From a virus, in IMG/VR virus record IMGVR_UViG_3300025083_000129, positions 1 through 32,228 of that record: a stretch of 32,228 nucleotides of DNA, one strand, 5' to 3'. The position numbers and the translations under genes were made by a program. Under the pieces are notes generated by a model. It searched no databases, had not been told where the DNA came from, and saw only the letters and a program-made list of their open reading frames with translations. Shown in pieces: positions 12,989 through 20,429 of the stretch. Every line of letters starts with the position of its first letter. Position 1 is the first letter of the stretch.

Positions 12989-13762
12989 ATGAATATATAT
13001 AATTATGTAAGTGATTTACAATTAAGTGTAGGAGAGAGTAAACGATTTAACTGTCCTAATTGTAATGGATATAAAACTTTTACTGCTACGAATAATATGG
13101 GCACGTTACTATGGAATTGTTATAAGATATCGTGTAGTATATCAGGTTCAACTCGTATCAGATTATCTGTAGATGATATAAGAGATGCGATAGACCCAAG
13201 TGTACTAGACGATGACATAAATGATTTCGTATTGCCTGACCACGTTGTACCTCACAGAGATAGACCAAAGGTGTTAGACTTTTGTAAATCATGGGAGATT
13301 GATACATCAGCATTGGATATTTACTATGATGTTAAAGATGACAGAATAGTATTTCCAATATTGTATGATGGTAAAATGGTAGATGCAACAGGAAGAACAC
13401 TAGGTTCTAAATTACCTAAGTGGAAAAGGTATGGAAGAAATAACTTGCCTTTTGTACATGGTTGTGGTAACGTGGCAGTAGTTGTTGAGGATTGTGTTAG
13501 TGCTATCGCAGTAGGCAATGAGGTATATGTTGGGGTAGCAGTGTTGGGTACATCATTAGCTGAATCACACAAACGATACCTTTCACAATTCTCAACTGCT
13601 ATAATTGCATTAGACCCTGATGCACTACCCAAAATATTATCTTTTGCAAAAGACTTGCGAGGATACGTAAGAGATGTTAAGGTGCTTAGATTGAAAGATG
13701 ATTTGAAGTACCAACATGAAGAAGACTTTAACCAACTACACGAACTAACCCCAAAGGAGTAA
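12989..13762 (+). CDS. DNA primase (zinc-binding and TOPRIM, T7 gp4 N-half-like)
   Basis: 257 residues. A zinc ribbon is formed by C22 and C25 (FNCPNCNG) with C44 and C49 (WNCYKISC), for template recognition. A TOPRIM core follows: VAVVVEDCVSAIAVG with the catalytic Glu (about 155-169) and IIALDPDALPK with the DxD acids (about 208-218). It matches the primase half of the T7 primase-helicase, but here the helicase is a separate gene starting 5 nt after the stop. It makes RNA primers for lagging-strand synthesis. No clear Shine-Dalgarno precedes the ATG (AAGTGG and AT-rich DNA only). Confidence 0.88.
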   Translation: MNIYNYVSDLQLSVGESKRFNCPNCNGYKTFTATNNMGTLLWNCYKISCSISGSTRIRLSVDDIRDAIDPSVLDDDINDFVLPDHVVPHRDRPKVLDFCKSWEIDTSALDIYYDVKDDRIVFPILYDGKMVDATGRTLGSKLPKWKRYGRNNLPFVHGCGNVAVVVEDCVSAIAVGNEVYVGVAVLGTSLAESHKRYLSQFSTAIIALDPDALPKILSFAKDLRGYVRDVKVLRLKDDLKYQHEEDFNQLHELTPKE

Positions 13763-13767
13763 CCAAC

Positions 13768-14994
13768 ATGGAATTATCATTAATAAGAAGTTTAATGGAC
13801 AAGGAGTTCTACAGTGAGCATAGAGGTGCTAAGTGTCCTGATAGACTATTCAGTAAAGACGTAAGAAAGATTAAGACTGCCATAGATAAAGCTATGGACA
13901 GGTATGAGAGAACAGTAACACCTGATGAGATTGAAGCATTGTTTATGTCTAACAATCCATCTATGACTACTGCACAGAAACAAGCATATTCAAGTTTGTT
14001 TAAACAAATAAAAAAGGAGTTGCCACTTGGAAGTGACATCGCACAAGAAGTATTATCTAAACTGTTTCAGCAAGTTGTTGGCGAAGACATTGCTAATCTT
14101 GGCTTTGACTATGTTAATGGTACTAAATCCACACTTGAACCTCTTAGAAATGTTCTTGAGTTATATGCTGATGATTTTACTCCCAATCTAAAAGTTGAGT
14201 GGGATGACATAAGCATTGAGACATTACTAGAAAGGAATGACCTTGAAGCTAGATGGACATTTAATATACCTTGTCTAACTAGAAAGGTAGAGGGTGTCAA
14301 TGCAGGTCACTTGATTGAGGTAGGTGCTAGACCTAATACAGGTAAGACATCTTTCCATGCATCATTGATTGCTAGTTCAAATGGATTTGCTCATCAAGGT
14401 GCTAAGTGTATCATCTTATGTAACGAAGAATCTGCTCATAGAGTTGGTGCTAGATACTTAACATCAGCTACAGGCATGACAATGCATCAGATAAAGAAAG
14501 ACCCAAGTAAAGCACGTGAATTGTATGAGCCTGTGAAAAAGAATATACACATTAAGGATGCATCCAATCGTGACATGGCATGGGTTGAAAGTATTTGCAA
14601 GGCATACAAGCCTGATATAGTTGTACTAGACATGGGAGATAAGTTTGCTAGAACAGGTGGCTTTGCAAGGACAGATGAAGCACTGAAAGCTAATGCTATA
14701 CATGCTAGACAGATAGCTAAACAACATGAGTGTGCTATCTTTTATATGTCACAGTTGTCTGCTGAAGCTGAGGGTAAGATATATCTCAATCAGGCTATGA
14801 TGGAGGGCAGTAGAACAGGAAAAGCTGCAGAAGCTGATTTGATGGTTCTTATAGCTAAAGATACAGTTAAGAATCCTGATGGTGGTGAAGAAGAAAGTCC
14901 TGCTAGACACTTGAATATAGTTAAGAATAAGTTATCAGGATGGCATGGTGTTGAACATTGTGAGTTAGATTATATAACTGCTAGGTATCAGTAA
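13768..14994 (+). CDS. Replicative DNA helicase, DnaB/RecA-type
   Basis: 408 residues. The N-terminal 130 are helical, a probable primase-contact and linker part. Walker A is GARPNTGKTS with K193-T194, followed by CIILCNEES. Walker B is PDIVVLDMGDKFAR (about 290-303). Motif H3, AIFYMSQLSAEAEGK, and an arginine-rich GSRTGKAAEADLM segment follow, then RHLNIVKNKLSGWHG. This is the DnaB-family ring helicase order. It would unwind the fork with the primase coded directly upstream and the polymerase downstream. AAAGGAG precedes the ATG. It is about the length of the T7 gp4 helicase part plus an N-terminal domain. Confidence 0.88.
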   Translation: MELSLIRSLMDKEFYSEHRGAKCPDRLFSKDVRKIKTAIDKAMDRYERTVTPDEIEALFMSNNPSMTTAQKQAYSSLFKQIKKELPLGSDIAQEVLSKLFQQVVGEDIANLGFDYVNGTKSTLEPLRNVLELYADDFTPNLKVEWDDISIETLLERNDLEARWTFNIPCLTRKVEGVNAGHLIEVGARPNTGKTSFHASLIASSNGFAHQGAKCIILCNEESAHRVGARYLTSATGMTMHQIKKDPSKARELYEPVKKNIHIKDASNRDMAWVESICKAYKPDIVVLDMGDKFARTGGFARTDEALKANAIHARQIAKQHECAIFYMSQLSAEAEGKIYLNQAMMEGSRTGKAAEADLMVLIAKDTVKNPDGGEEESPARHLNIVKNKLSGWHGVEHCELDYITARYQ

Positions 14995-15434
14995 TGGATA
15001 AGGATTTATTTGGTAATACAGTTAAACAACAAGAGGACAATTCTAATTATATAACTTGTATAAAATGTGATATTGAACAACCTGTAGAACAATTTAGTGT
15101 TATGCAATCAGGAGAGATAAAGAGAACGTGTAAGTCTTGTAAGAATGGACATAAGAGTATAGTAAAGAAGTTAAGAAGAGAAAATGCACCACCTGATGAT
15201 GACTATGTTTGTCCTATATGTGAAAGAAGTATTGAAGAGATGTCTAAGTATGGACAATTAAGAATGAAGAGTTGGGTACTAGACCATTGTCATGTTACTA
15301 ATACTTTTAGGGGATGGATATGTCATCATTGCAATACAGGATTAGGTGGATTTTCAGACTGCTTGACAAAACTGAAAAAAGCTGTTATGTATCTCACTGA
15401 ACATAAGGAGAGATTAAATGAAACTGACACTTGA
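14994..15434 (+). CDS. Recombination endonuclease VII-like nuclease
   Basis: 146 residues. An N-terminal zinc-ribbon-like part has CIKC and CKSCKNG pairs. The Endonuclease_7 core has CPICERS (about 73-79) and WVLDHCHVTNTFRGWICHHC (about 93-112), then NTGLGGFSD. In T4 endonuclease VII the matching D-H region is the metal-bound active site and the CxxC pairs bind zinc. The enzyme cuts branched DNA before packaging. The ATG overlaps the helicase stop (TAATG). A second, unrelated junction nuclease is coded at 19234-19692. Confidence 0.88.
   Translation: MDKDLFGNTVKQQEDNSNYITCIKCDIEQPVEQFSVMQSGEIKRTCKSCKNGHKSIVKKLRRENAPPDDDYVCPICERSIEEMSKYGQLRMKSWVLDHCHVTNTFRGWICHHCNTGLGGFSDCLTKLKKAVMYLTEHKERLNETDT
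15363..15391 (+). promoter_or_regulatory. Possible promoter before the DNA polymerase gene
   Basis: TTGACA (15363-15368), 17-nt spacer ending TGT, then TATGTA (15386-15391), a poor -10 but with an extended TG. It ends 26 nt before the polymerase ATG, like the copy before 17465. Weaker than the other members. Confidence 0.35.
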
Positions 15435-17430
15435 TGTAGAGAATACAGTTACACATAGAGATGGCAAGCTACATCTTGACCCATTTGAGTCTAACAATAG
15501 ATTGGTTATGGTTGGTTGTCTAACTGATAGTGGCAAGGAATACCTATTCAGAGATAACTTTGATGGAGTACAAGAGTTACTAGACCAAGCTACTATACTC
15601 ATAGGACATAACATAGTCCATGACTTACTGTGGCTATGGGAATGTGGATTAAAGTATGATGGTGCAGTGTTTGATACTATGCTAGTAGAGTATGTATTAC
15701 AAAGAGGTAACAAGCAACCTTTATCACTTGAAGCATGTGCTAATAGATATGAGTTAGCTACAAAGAAACAAGACACTATGAAAGAATACTTTAAGAATAA
15801 AACACCTATAGATGAAATACCTAAGCAAGAGTTGTCTGACTACTTATCTGCTGACTTAAAAGCAACCCAAGAATTATCAGATGTGTTATACAGGAAATTA
15901 AACACAGAAGAGTATGCAGGTTTAATGAATACAGTTGTATTAACTAATCGTGTATCTGTTACATTAGCAAAGATATATCAGAATGGATTCACTGTAGATG
16001 TTACAAAATTAAATGATGTTAGAGATGAGTTTGAGAAAGAGAAAGTTGAGACTGAGAAGAGACTAAATTTACAAGTAAAAGAGTTAATGGGAGATACACG
16101 TATTAATCTCAATAGTCCTGAGCAAATGTCGTGGGTTATCTATAGTAGAAAGCCTAAAGATAAACTTGAATGGGCAAATACATTCTCTCCTTACATGGAC
16201 AATACTGAATACAAAAAGAATGTTAAAGAGAAGTCTGACATAGTGTACAAGACTGATGCACAACAATGTGCAGGTTGTCTAGGCACAGGCTCTGTAAGAA
16301 AGGTTAGGAAAAATGGAACTCCTTATGCTAGACCCAACAAATGTGATTATTGTAATTCTGTTGGCTACATTTTTGTACCTACTAAGGTGGTAGCAGGATT
16401 AAAGTTTACTGCACCTACTGCTAAGTGGGTAAGTGCTAATGGATTTACAGTCAATAAAACTAACTTAGCTACATTACAAGGCATAGCTAGGAAGAATAAC
16501 TTACAACAGGCAGTTAGTTTCTTAACTGACCTACAAAGGCTATCAGCATTAGATACATACCTGTCATCTTTTGTTGAGGGCATAACTACACACACTAAGC
16601 CTGATGGTAAGTTACATGTAAGATTACTACAACATAGGACTGCAACAGGTAGATTCAGTGGTGCTGACCCTAACATGCAGAATATGCCTAGAGGTGGTAC
16701 ATTCCCTGTTAAGAAAGTGTTTGTATCACGTTGGGAAGGTGGACAGATACTTGAAGCTGACTTTGCACAATTAGAGTTCAGAGTATCAGCATACTTATCA
16801 CAAGACAAAATTGCAATGAAGGAGATAGAAGATGGTTTTGACGTTCATAGTTATACTGCTAGTGTTATTAGTGATGCAGGTGAGAAGACATCTCGCCAAG
16901 AAGCAAAGGCTCATACCTTTGCACCCCTCTATGGAGCAACAGGGTTTGGAAGAACACCTGCTCAGGCTACATATTATAAACACTTCACGGAAAAGTACGA
17001 AGGAATCGCATTATGGCACTCCAAATTGGCTAAAGAAGTTATAAGTACTAGAAAGATAACTACACCATCAGGTAGACAGTTCTCATTCCCTGACGTTAGA
17101 AGAAACTCTTATGGTAAGGTGTCTCACTTTACACAGATAAAGAACTATCCTGTTCAGTCTTTTGCTACTGCTGATATAGTTCCTCTTATACTAATAAACA
17201 TAGAGAATGAATTAGTAAACTTGAAGTCTTGTATTGTAAACAGTGTGCATGATTCTATAGTCATAGATATACATCCTGAAGAGATACAAAAAGTGATTCA
17301 TGTTATTAAAATAGTCAACAGTAAAATGATTAATTTAATTAATAGTGAGTTTGCATTAGAGTTCAATGTTCCATTATTATTAGAAGCAAAAATAGGTAAT
17401 AATTGGCTTGACACAAAAGACGTTATATGA
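15418..17430 (+). CDS. polA: Family A DNA polymerase with DnaJ-like zinc insertion
   Basis: 670 residues. The 3'-5' exonuclease has all three motifs: LTLDVENT (Exo I, D and E), ILIGHNIVHDLLWL (Exo II) and YLSADLKAT (Exo III), so it should proofread. Between exonuclease and palm lies an insertion with CAGCLGTG (C284, C287) and CDYCNSVG (C309, C312), two DnaJ-type zinc half sites. Motif A is LEADFAQLEFRV (D448). Motif B is RQEAKAHTFAPLYG (R493, K497, Y505), with Phe501 at the place of E. coli Phe762. Motif C is NSVHDSIVID (H611, D612). HMO-2011 phage polymerase is known for a partial DnaJ domain at this place. It replicates the phage genome; the role of the zinc insertion is open. Confidence 0.95.
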   Translation: MKLTLDVENTVTHRDGKLHLDPFESNNRLVMVGCLTDSGKEYLFRDNFDGVQELLDQATILIGHNIVHDLLWLWECGLKYDGAVFDTMLVEYVLQRGNKQPLSLEACANRYELATKKQDTMKEYFKNKTPIDEIPKQELSDYLSADLKATQELSDVLYRKLNTEEYAGLMNTVVLTNRVSVTLAKIYQNGFTVDVTKLNDVRDEFEKEKVETEKRLNLQVKELMGDTRINLNSPEQMSWVIYSRKPKDKLEWANTFSPYMDNTEYKKNVKEKSDIVYKTDAQQCAGCLGTGSVRKVRKNGTPYARPNKCDYCNSVGYIFVPTKVVAGLKFTAPTAKWVSANGFTVNKTNLATLQGIARKNNLQQAVSFLTDLQRLSALDTYLSSFVEGITTHTKPDGKLHVRLLQHRTATGRFSGADPNMQNMPRGGTFPVKKVFVSRWEGGQILEADFAQLEFRVSAYLSQDKIAMKEIEDGFDVHSYTASVISDAGEKTSRQEAKAHTFAPLYGATGFGRTPAQATYYKHFTEKYEGIALWHSKLAKEVISTRKITTPSGRQFSFPDVRRNSYGKVSHFTQIKNYPVQSFATADIVPLILINIENELVNLKSCIVNSVHDSIVIDIHPEEIQKVIHVIKIVNSKMINLINSEFALEFNVPLLLEAKIGNNWLDTKDVI

Positions 17431-17436
17431 TATAAC
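17408..17436 (+). promoter_or_regulatory. TTGACA-N17-TATAAC promoter at the end of the polymerase gene
   Basis: TTGACA (17408-17413), a 17-nt spacer ending with the polymerase stop TGA, then TATAAC (17431-17436); the TGA gives an extended -10. The start near 17443 is 22 nt before the ATG of the abundant-type ssDNA-binding candidate. This is the best plus-strand promoter in the window. Confidence 0.7.
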
Positions 17437-17464
17437 TGAGAAACTTTGATAGAAAGGAAAAAGT

Positions 17465-18385
17465 ATGGTTAATGAAGTTACGACAATAGATACCAATAAC
17501 TACGCAGATATGGCAAAAGCTATGGGTATCGCAGGTGAAACAGGTTCTGCTGATACAAGTAAGGCAAACCCTTTACCTAGAATGAGATTGCATCATAATA
17601 ATATTATGGGCATGAAGAAAGTTGGAGATGAAAGTGTAGAAGCAGTAGTCGTTAAGGGTGGTTCATTTAAGCTAGAACGACCTGATATGCCTGTTGTTTA
17701 TGCTCCAACTGTTGAGATAAGACCTTTTATACAAAGGTTCATGTATAAGAGGTTTGTTAAAAATATGTCTGCTAAAAAGGGTGAGCCTATGGGTACTTAT
17801 CATAAGACACTTATGGCAGATAACCTTAACTCAGACCTTAAGGACAATCAAGGTAGCTTTAACTGTGGTAAACCTTCAGGGTATATCAAAGATTTTAAAG
17901 CACTACCTGTTGCGACACAGGAAGTTATCAAGCAGATTAAAAGAGTAAGAGTAATCTTTGGTCTTATTGATATGCCTAATGCTACTGACGAGAAGGGTAA
18001 TAAGGTATCGTTAGATGACAACACTCCATTCATATGGGAGATTGATAATCGTGATGCATTTAAAACAATAGGAGAACCTTTTAATAAGTTTAATCAAACT
18101 AAAAGGCTTCCTGTTCAGCATTACATTCAGTTGACTAGTGAAGAGAGACAGTTACCTAGTGGTTCATCTTTTTACTTACCTAACTATTCTCTAGACTTAC
18201 AGAAGACTGTTCAAGTAACAGACGAAGACCAAAATACTTTCATTAATTTCATGGCATGGATAGATAACTACAACAGTTATATATTTAATGAGTGGGAGAT
18301 GAAAGCTAAAGCACCTGTTAGTCAAGAGGACAAAGACATTGTAAATGATTTCATTGATGTTGATGTTGAAGAAGAGGTAGCATAG
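17465..18385 (+). CDS. Probable single-stranded DNA-binding protein (by context)
   Basis: 306 residues, opening MVNEVTTIDTNNYADMAKAM. No family is recognised with certainty. The middle is rich in beta-like segments and aromatic and basic residues (IRPFIQRFMYKRFVKN, SSFYLPNYSLDL). The last 20 residues are strongly acidic, ending FIDVDVEEEVA, like the tails by which phage ssDNA-binding proteins such as T7 gp2.5 contact polymerase and helicase. It directly follows the polymerase and has its own strong promoter and an AAAGGAAAA ribosome binding site, as expected for an abundant protein. The recombination nuclease gene follows with a 1-nt overlap. An unrelated replication accessory factor is the alternative. 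Confidence 0.6.
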   Translation: MVNEVTTIDTNNYADMAKAMGIAGETGSADTSKANPLPRMRLHHNNIMGMKKVGDESVEAVVVKGGSFKLERPDMPVVYAPTVEIRPFIQRFMYKRFVKNMSAKKGEPMGTYHKTLMADNLNSDLKDNQGSFNCGKPSGYIKDFKALPVATQEVIKQIKRVRVIFGLIDMPNATDEKGNKVSLDDNTPFIWEIDNRDAFKTIGEPFNKFNQTKRLPVQHYIQLTSEERQLPSGSSFYLPNYSLDLQKTVQVTDEDQNTFINFMAWIDNYNSYIFNEWEMKAKAPVSQEDKDIVNDFIDVDVEEEVA

Positions 18386-19233
18386 TGAACCATCCTGCTG
18401 AAATGATGATTCATCAGTATCTTGAAAATGCCACAAGTGGTAAGTCTTCTATGAGCCAAGAGAATATTGAGCAAGTAGCTACAGACATTAAAGATGCATT
18501 GAATCGTCAGTTCAACACGAAGAGAGAAGATAAGTTTAGGTTACGTATGTCTAATATAGGTAGACCCTCATGCCAACTTTGGTTTGAGAAGAATAGACCT
18601 GAGACTGCGTTACCTAAACCTACTACCTTCGTAATGAACATGATGATTGGTGACATAGTTGAAGCAGTATTTAAGGCAGTACTAAGAGAAGCTAATGTTA
18701 AGTTTGAAGACACAGACAATGTAACACTTGAACTTGATGAGAATACTAAAATATCAGGCTCTTATGATTTAGTTATGAATGAAGCAGTAGATGATATTAA
18801 ATCTGCATCTGATTGGTCATACAAGTATAAGTTTGATTCATATGAGTCTCTACATTCAGGTGATAGCTTTGGCTATGTTGGACAACTAGCAGGTTATGCT
18901 AAGGCACTAGGTAAGAAAGCAGGTGGTTGGTGGGTACTTAATAAAGCTAATGGTCTGTTCAAGTATGTTCGTGCTCACATTGACATGGACAAGGAGATTG
19001 ATAAGATAAAGAAGAACGTCAAAGCAACTGAATCAAAGGAACTAGTCAGATGTTTTGAACCTGAGCCTGAAACATTTAGAGGTAAAGAGACAGGTAATGT
19101 TGTTCTTAATAAAAACTGTACATTTTGCTCATATAGAAATGCCTGTTGGGAGAATCTAATAGAGCTTCCTGCACAAATGTCTAAAGCAAAAGAGCCTAAG
19201 ATGGTTCAGTACGTAAGTCTTAAGGGAGCATAG
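18385..19233 (+). CDS. Cas4/RecB-family exonuclease (PD-(D/E)xK, Fe-S type)
   Basis: 282 residues from a GTG start that overlaps the previous TAG. Catalytic core: ISGSYDLVM with D128, DDIKSAS with D137 and K139, and a QLAGYAKAL (QxxxY) motif IV, the signature of the RecB/Cas4 nuclease family. One cysteine lies early (C63 in RPSCQLW) and three near the end (C245, C248, C254 in CTFCSYRNACW), matching the four-cysteine iron-sulfur cluster of Cas4 and AddB nucleases. It would resect DNA ends for recombination together with the ssDNA-binding candidate upstream and endonuclease I downstream. There is no CRISPR array or cas1/cas2, so a CRISPR role is unlikely. Confidence 0.85.
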   Translation: MNHPAEMMIHQYLENATSGKSSMSQENIEQVATDIKDALNRQFNTKREDKFRLRMSNIGRPSCQLWFEKNRPETALPKPTTFVMNMMIGDIVEAVFKAVLREANVKFEDTDNVTLELDENTKISGSYDLVMNEAVDDIKSASDWSYKYKFDSYESLHSGDSFGYVGQLAGYAKALGKKAGGWWVLNKANGLFKYVRAHIDMDKEIDKIKKNVKATESKELVRCFEPEPETFRGKETGNVVLNKNCTFCSYRNACWENLIELPAQMSKAKEPKMVQYVSLKGA

Positions 19234-19692
19234 ATGTCTCCTCATAAGATAAGACGAGATGCTATAAAGCATGGGTATAGGAGTGGGTTAGAACATACCA
19301 TATCAATTTATCTAACAGAGTTAAAGTACAGATACAAGTACGAAGCTATGAAGATTGAGTGGGAAGATTTAACTTATCGCACCTATACCCCTGACTTTAT
19401 ATTAAAGAATGGTATAATCATAGAAACTAAGGGCAGGTTCTTATCAGCAGATAGAAAGAAACATATAGCTATTAAGAAACAACATCCTGATTTAGATATA
19501 AGATTTGTATTTACTAATAGTAGAAGTAAGTTACAGAAAGGTGCTAAGTCCTCTTATGGTCAATGGTGTGATAAATACGGATTTAGATACTACGATAGAA
19601 TAATACCTGAAGATTGGCTAAAGGAAAAGGGTAAAGATAAACACCCTAAGTTCATAAAGTTTAAGGGTATTAAATTAAGGAGACCTAAGTGA
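19234..19692 (+). CDS. T7 gp3-type endonuclease I, Holliday junction resolvase
   Basis: 152 residues. YRSGLEHTIS puts a Glu at residue 20, YTPDFILKNG gives D54, and IIIETKGRF gives E64 and K66. These match the catalytic Glu20, Asp55, Glu65 and Lys67 of T7 endonuclease I. DIRFVFTNSRSKLQKGAKSS and the SYGQWCDKYGFRYYD block continue the family pattern. The enzyme cuts four-way and branched DNA, resolves recombination intermediates and degrades host DNA in T7. The ATG directly follows the previous stop. Length is close to T7's 149 residues. Confidence 0.93.
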   Translation: MSPHKIRRDAIKHGYRSGLEHTISIYLTELKYRYKYEAMKIEWEDLTYRTYTPDFILKNGIIIETKGRFLSADRKKHIAIKKQHPDLDIRFVFTNSRSKLQKGAKSSYGQWCDKYGFRYYDRIIPEDWLKEKGKDKHPKFIKFKGIKLRRPK

Positions 19693-20027
19693 CTATACTA
19701 AGTAAAGTACTTAATGAAGATTTTATAATAGATGTAAGACCTGAGATTGATAAGCACGATAAGTGGACAGGTGGAGTAAACATATCTATAATGACATCTC
19801 CTGATAATCCATTAGACGATGCTGATTATTATGGTGTACTAGATTTCTGTAGAACCATGTGTGCAAGTGTACCTCTTATGGAACGAGATGAAGACCTAAG
19901 ACAAAGACTAATAAAAGAAGCAGAATACAATGAAGAAAAACCTCAACCTAAGCTGAAAGTTGTTGACAAAAAGGACAATGTTGTGGTACTGTCTTTTGAA
20001 TCAGACAATGATAACAAAAAATGCTAA
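19689..20027 (+). CDS. Unknown 112-residue acidic protein
   Basis: Starts with GTG overlapping the endonuclease stop (GTGA), preceded by AAGGAG. Opens MTILSKVLNEDFIIDVRPEI. The first half seems alpha/beta, with LDDADYYGVLDFCRTMCASV in the middle; the end is charged, with a VVLSFESDND tail. Coupled translation with recombination genes is the only functional hint. Confidence 0.6.
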   Translation: MTILSKVLNEDFIIDVRPEIDKHDKWTGGVNISIMTSPDNPLDDADYYGVLDFCRTMCASVPLMERDEDLRQRLIKEAEYNEEKPQPKLKVVDKKDNVVVLSFESDNDNKKC

Positions 20028-20278
20028 GACATATGGAGTACATGAAGATGATGGCAGACAAAGAACAAGACATGGTTAATCACCCTAAACATTATAATGA
20101 ATCAGGCATTGAATGTATAGATGCATTAGAAGCTATGTTAGGCGATGGTTTTGAGTCTTACTTGCAAGGAAACATTGTTAAGTATCTATGGAGATATAAG
20201 TATAAGAATGGTTCAGAAGACTTAAAAAAAGCACAGTGGTACTTAAATAAGTTAATAGGAGTTATTGATGAAAGTTAA
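20021..20278 (+). CDS. DUF3310 protein
   Basis: 85 residues from the first ATG. A start at 20048 (MMADKEQDMVNHPKHY) is better served by GGAG at 20035-20038, 9 nt away. The DUF3310 signature is complete: VNHPKHYNESGIECIDALEA, then GNIVKYLWRYKYKNGSEDLK and KAQWYLNKLI. DUF3310 proteins are very common in phage replication and nucleotide modules and are sometimes named nucleotide-kinase-like or SaV-like, but their role is not settled. The placement just before RNR fits nucleotide metabolism. Confidence 0.88.
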   Translation: MLRHMEYMKMMADKEQDMVNHPKHYNESGIECIDALEAMLGDGFESYLQGNIVKYLWRYKYKNGSEDLKKAQWYLNKLIGVIDES

Positions 20279-20426
20279 GATTATGGTAACTCTCTCAGTT
20301 GACCCTGACGAGTACCCTGTTCCTTCAGATGGTGATGTAACAGAAGATTTTGAAGATTATATGCGTGAGTTATTTCACGATTTAGAGGGTGTAAAAATAT
20401 CCCATATTAAAGTACTAACGGAGTAA
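20268..20426 (+). CDS. 52-residue acidic protein, unknown
   Basis: Opens MKVKIMVTLSVDPDEYPVPS, with a strand, an acidic helix (VTEDFEDYMRELFHDLE) and a second strand (VKISHIKVLTE), a compact beta-alpha-beta layout. GGAG lies upstream and the ATG overlaps the DUF3310 end by 11 nt; the RNR ATG follows 3 nt after its stop. Function unknown. Confidence 0.6.
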   Translation: MKVKIMVTLSVDPDEYPVPSDGDVTEDFEDYMRELFHDLEGVKISHIKVLTE

Positions 20427-20429
20427 AAG

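Noticed and set aside
16365-16808. Minus-strand open frame of 147 residues with many cysteines
   Set aside because: It is antisense to the conserved zinc and motif A region of the DNA polymerase, which fully explains the open frame.
18385-19233. Cas4 as part of a CRISPR adaptation system
   Set aside because: The protein has Cas4-like nuclease and cysteine motifs, but there are no cas1/cas2 genes, no repeats with spacers, and it sits among phage recombination genes.
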